Positions 63,815 to 64,000 of a DNA stretch of 64,000 nucleotides are shown here, piece by piece (position 1 is the stretch's first letter; each line of letters starts with the position of its first letter). Origin of the DNA: Melaminivora jejuensis (GTDB taxonomy: Bacteria; Pseudomonadota; Gammaproteobacteria; Burkholderiales; Burkholderiaceae_C); the NCBI RefSeq assembly GCF_017811175.1, contig NZ_JACWIJ010000002.1:2356001-2420000 (forward strand), written 5' to 3'. A program made the position numbers and the translations under genes. Under the pieces are notes generated by a model. That model was not told the DNA's origin and did not search any database. It saw nothing but the letters and a program-made list of their open reading frames with translations.

Positions 63815-64000
63815 CCCAGGAAACCGCCCTGCCCGCTGCATCCGCCGCCGCGCCCACCTCCCCCGGCACCGCCACGCCCTCGCTCAACCTGGGCATGATC
63901 GGCAACTGCACCATCAGCGCCCTGGTCGATGCCCGCGCCGTCATCGTCTGGAGCTGCCTGCCGCGCTTCGATGGCGACCCGGTCTTCAACGCCTTGCTGC
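63811..64000 (+). CDS. Glycoside hydrolase family 15 protein, N-terminal part only
   Basis: The first 63 residues of a GH15 (glucoamylase/trehalase-like) enzyme, cut by the window end. After an Ala/Pro/Thr-rich leader comes the family start SLNLGMIGNCTISALVD and WSCLPRFDGDPVFNALL. It overlaps otsB by ATGA. In such operons the enzyme probably acts on trehalose or a related glucoside. Confidence 0.85.
   Translation, partial: MTQETALPAASAAAPTSPGTATPSLNLGMIGNCTISALVDARAVIVWSCLPRFDGDPVFNALL

Overview
The window is dense, G+C-rich chromosomal DNA whose gene content points to a beta-proteobacterium of the family Comamonadaceae (Acidovorax/Alicycliphilus-like). That placement is inferred from gene families, from neighbourhoods such as the leucine (liu) cluster and ActP/DUF485, and from a dispersed GATAGCTGCCAGCGCTTGC-type repeat; no database search was run.

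Layout. 1-9052: partial porin, an MHS-type transporter, DUF485-ActP acetate uptake, and a DUF294/CBS signalling protein overlapping a 3'-5' exonuclease; then an HCCA-isomerase-like protein, DUF1289 and YbaK. 9068-18361: leucine/isovalerate catabolism on the minus strand (HMG-CoA lyase, hydroxyacid reductase, biotin-dependent carboxylase alpha, DUF4126, methylglutaconyl-CoA hydratase, carboxylase beta, acyl-CoA synthetase) with a divergent AraC regulator; liuA is absent. 19559-40681: a PQQ-dependent alcohol oxidation island: aldehyde dehydrogenase, PqqU (PQQ importer), a catalase-like lipoprotein, cytochrome c550 PedF, an AcoR-type sigma-54 activator, cytochrome b561, ExaA-like alcohol dehydrogenase, a periplasmic pentapeptide-repeat protein ending in a CxxCH motif, a second c550, pqqABCDE, an Fcc-like cytochrome/flavoprotein pair, another cytochrome c and the quinoprotein-associated SoxYZ-like and MBL-fold proteins. 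Sigma-54 type -24/-12 elements lie before the aldehyde dehydrogenase, pedF, exaA and pqqA, so the activator probably controls the whole pathway.

40740-51728: HAD phosphatase, membrane diguanylate cyclase, orphan solute-binding protein, YchJ, acyl-CoA dehydrogenase, then a notable trio: a STAS protein divergent from an SLC23/NCS2 permease carrying a degenerate RsbW-like domain, followed by an intact RsbW-like ATPase. A lipase-like hydrolase and an MBL hydrolase follow. 51951-56412: Fur-type site, siderophore receptor, FMN alpha-hydroxyacid oxidase and PiuC. 56432-64000: orphan antitoxin with a toxin remnant, lytic transglycosylase, 5-formyl-THF cyclo-ligase, GST, phosphoesterase, cca, trxC, otsB and the start of a GH15 enzyme.

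Six genes (hydrolase at 31.8 kb, pqqB, the Fcc-like cytochrome, MBL hydrolase at 50.8 kb, siderophore receptor, cca) each need one extra base in a short C/G run to restore a full-length family-like protein. All six are single-base deletions in homopolymers, which looks like a sequencing or assembly signature rather than gene decay. No tRNA, rRNA, CRISPR array or insertion sequence was recognised.
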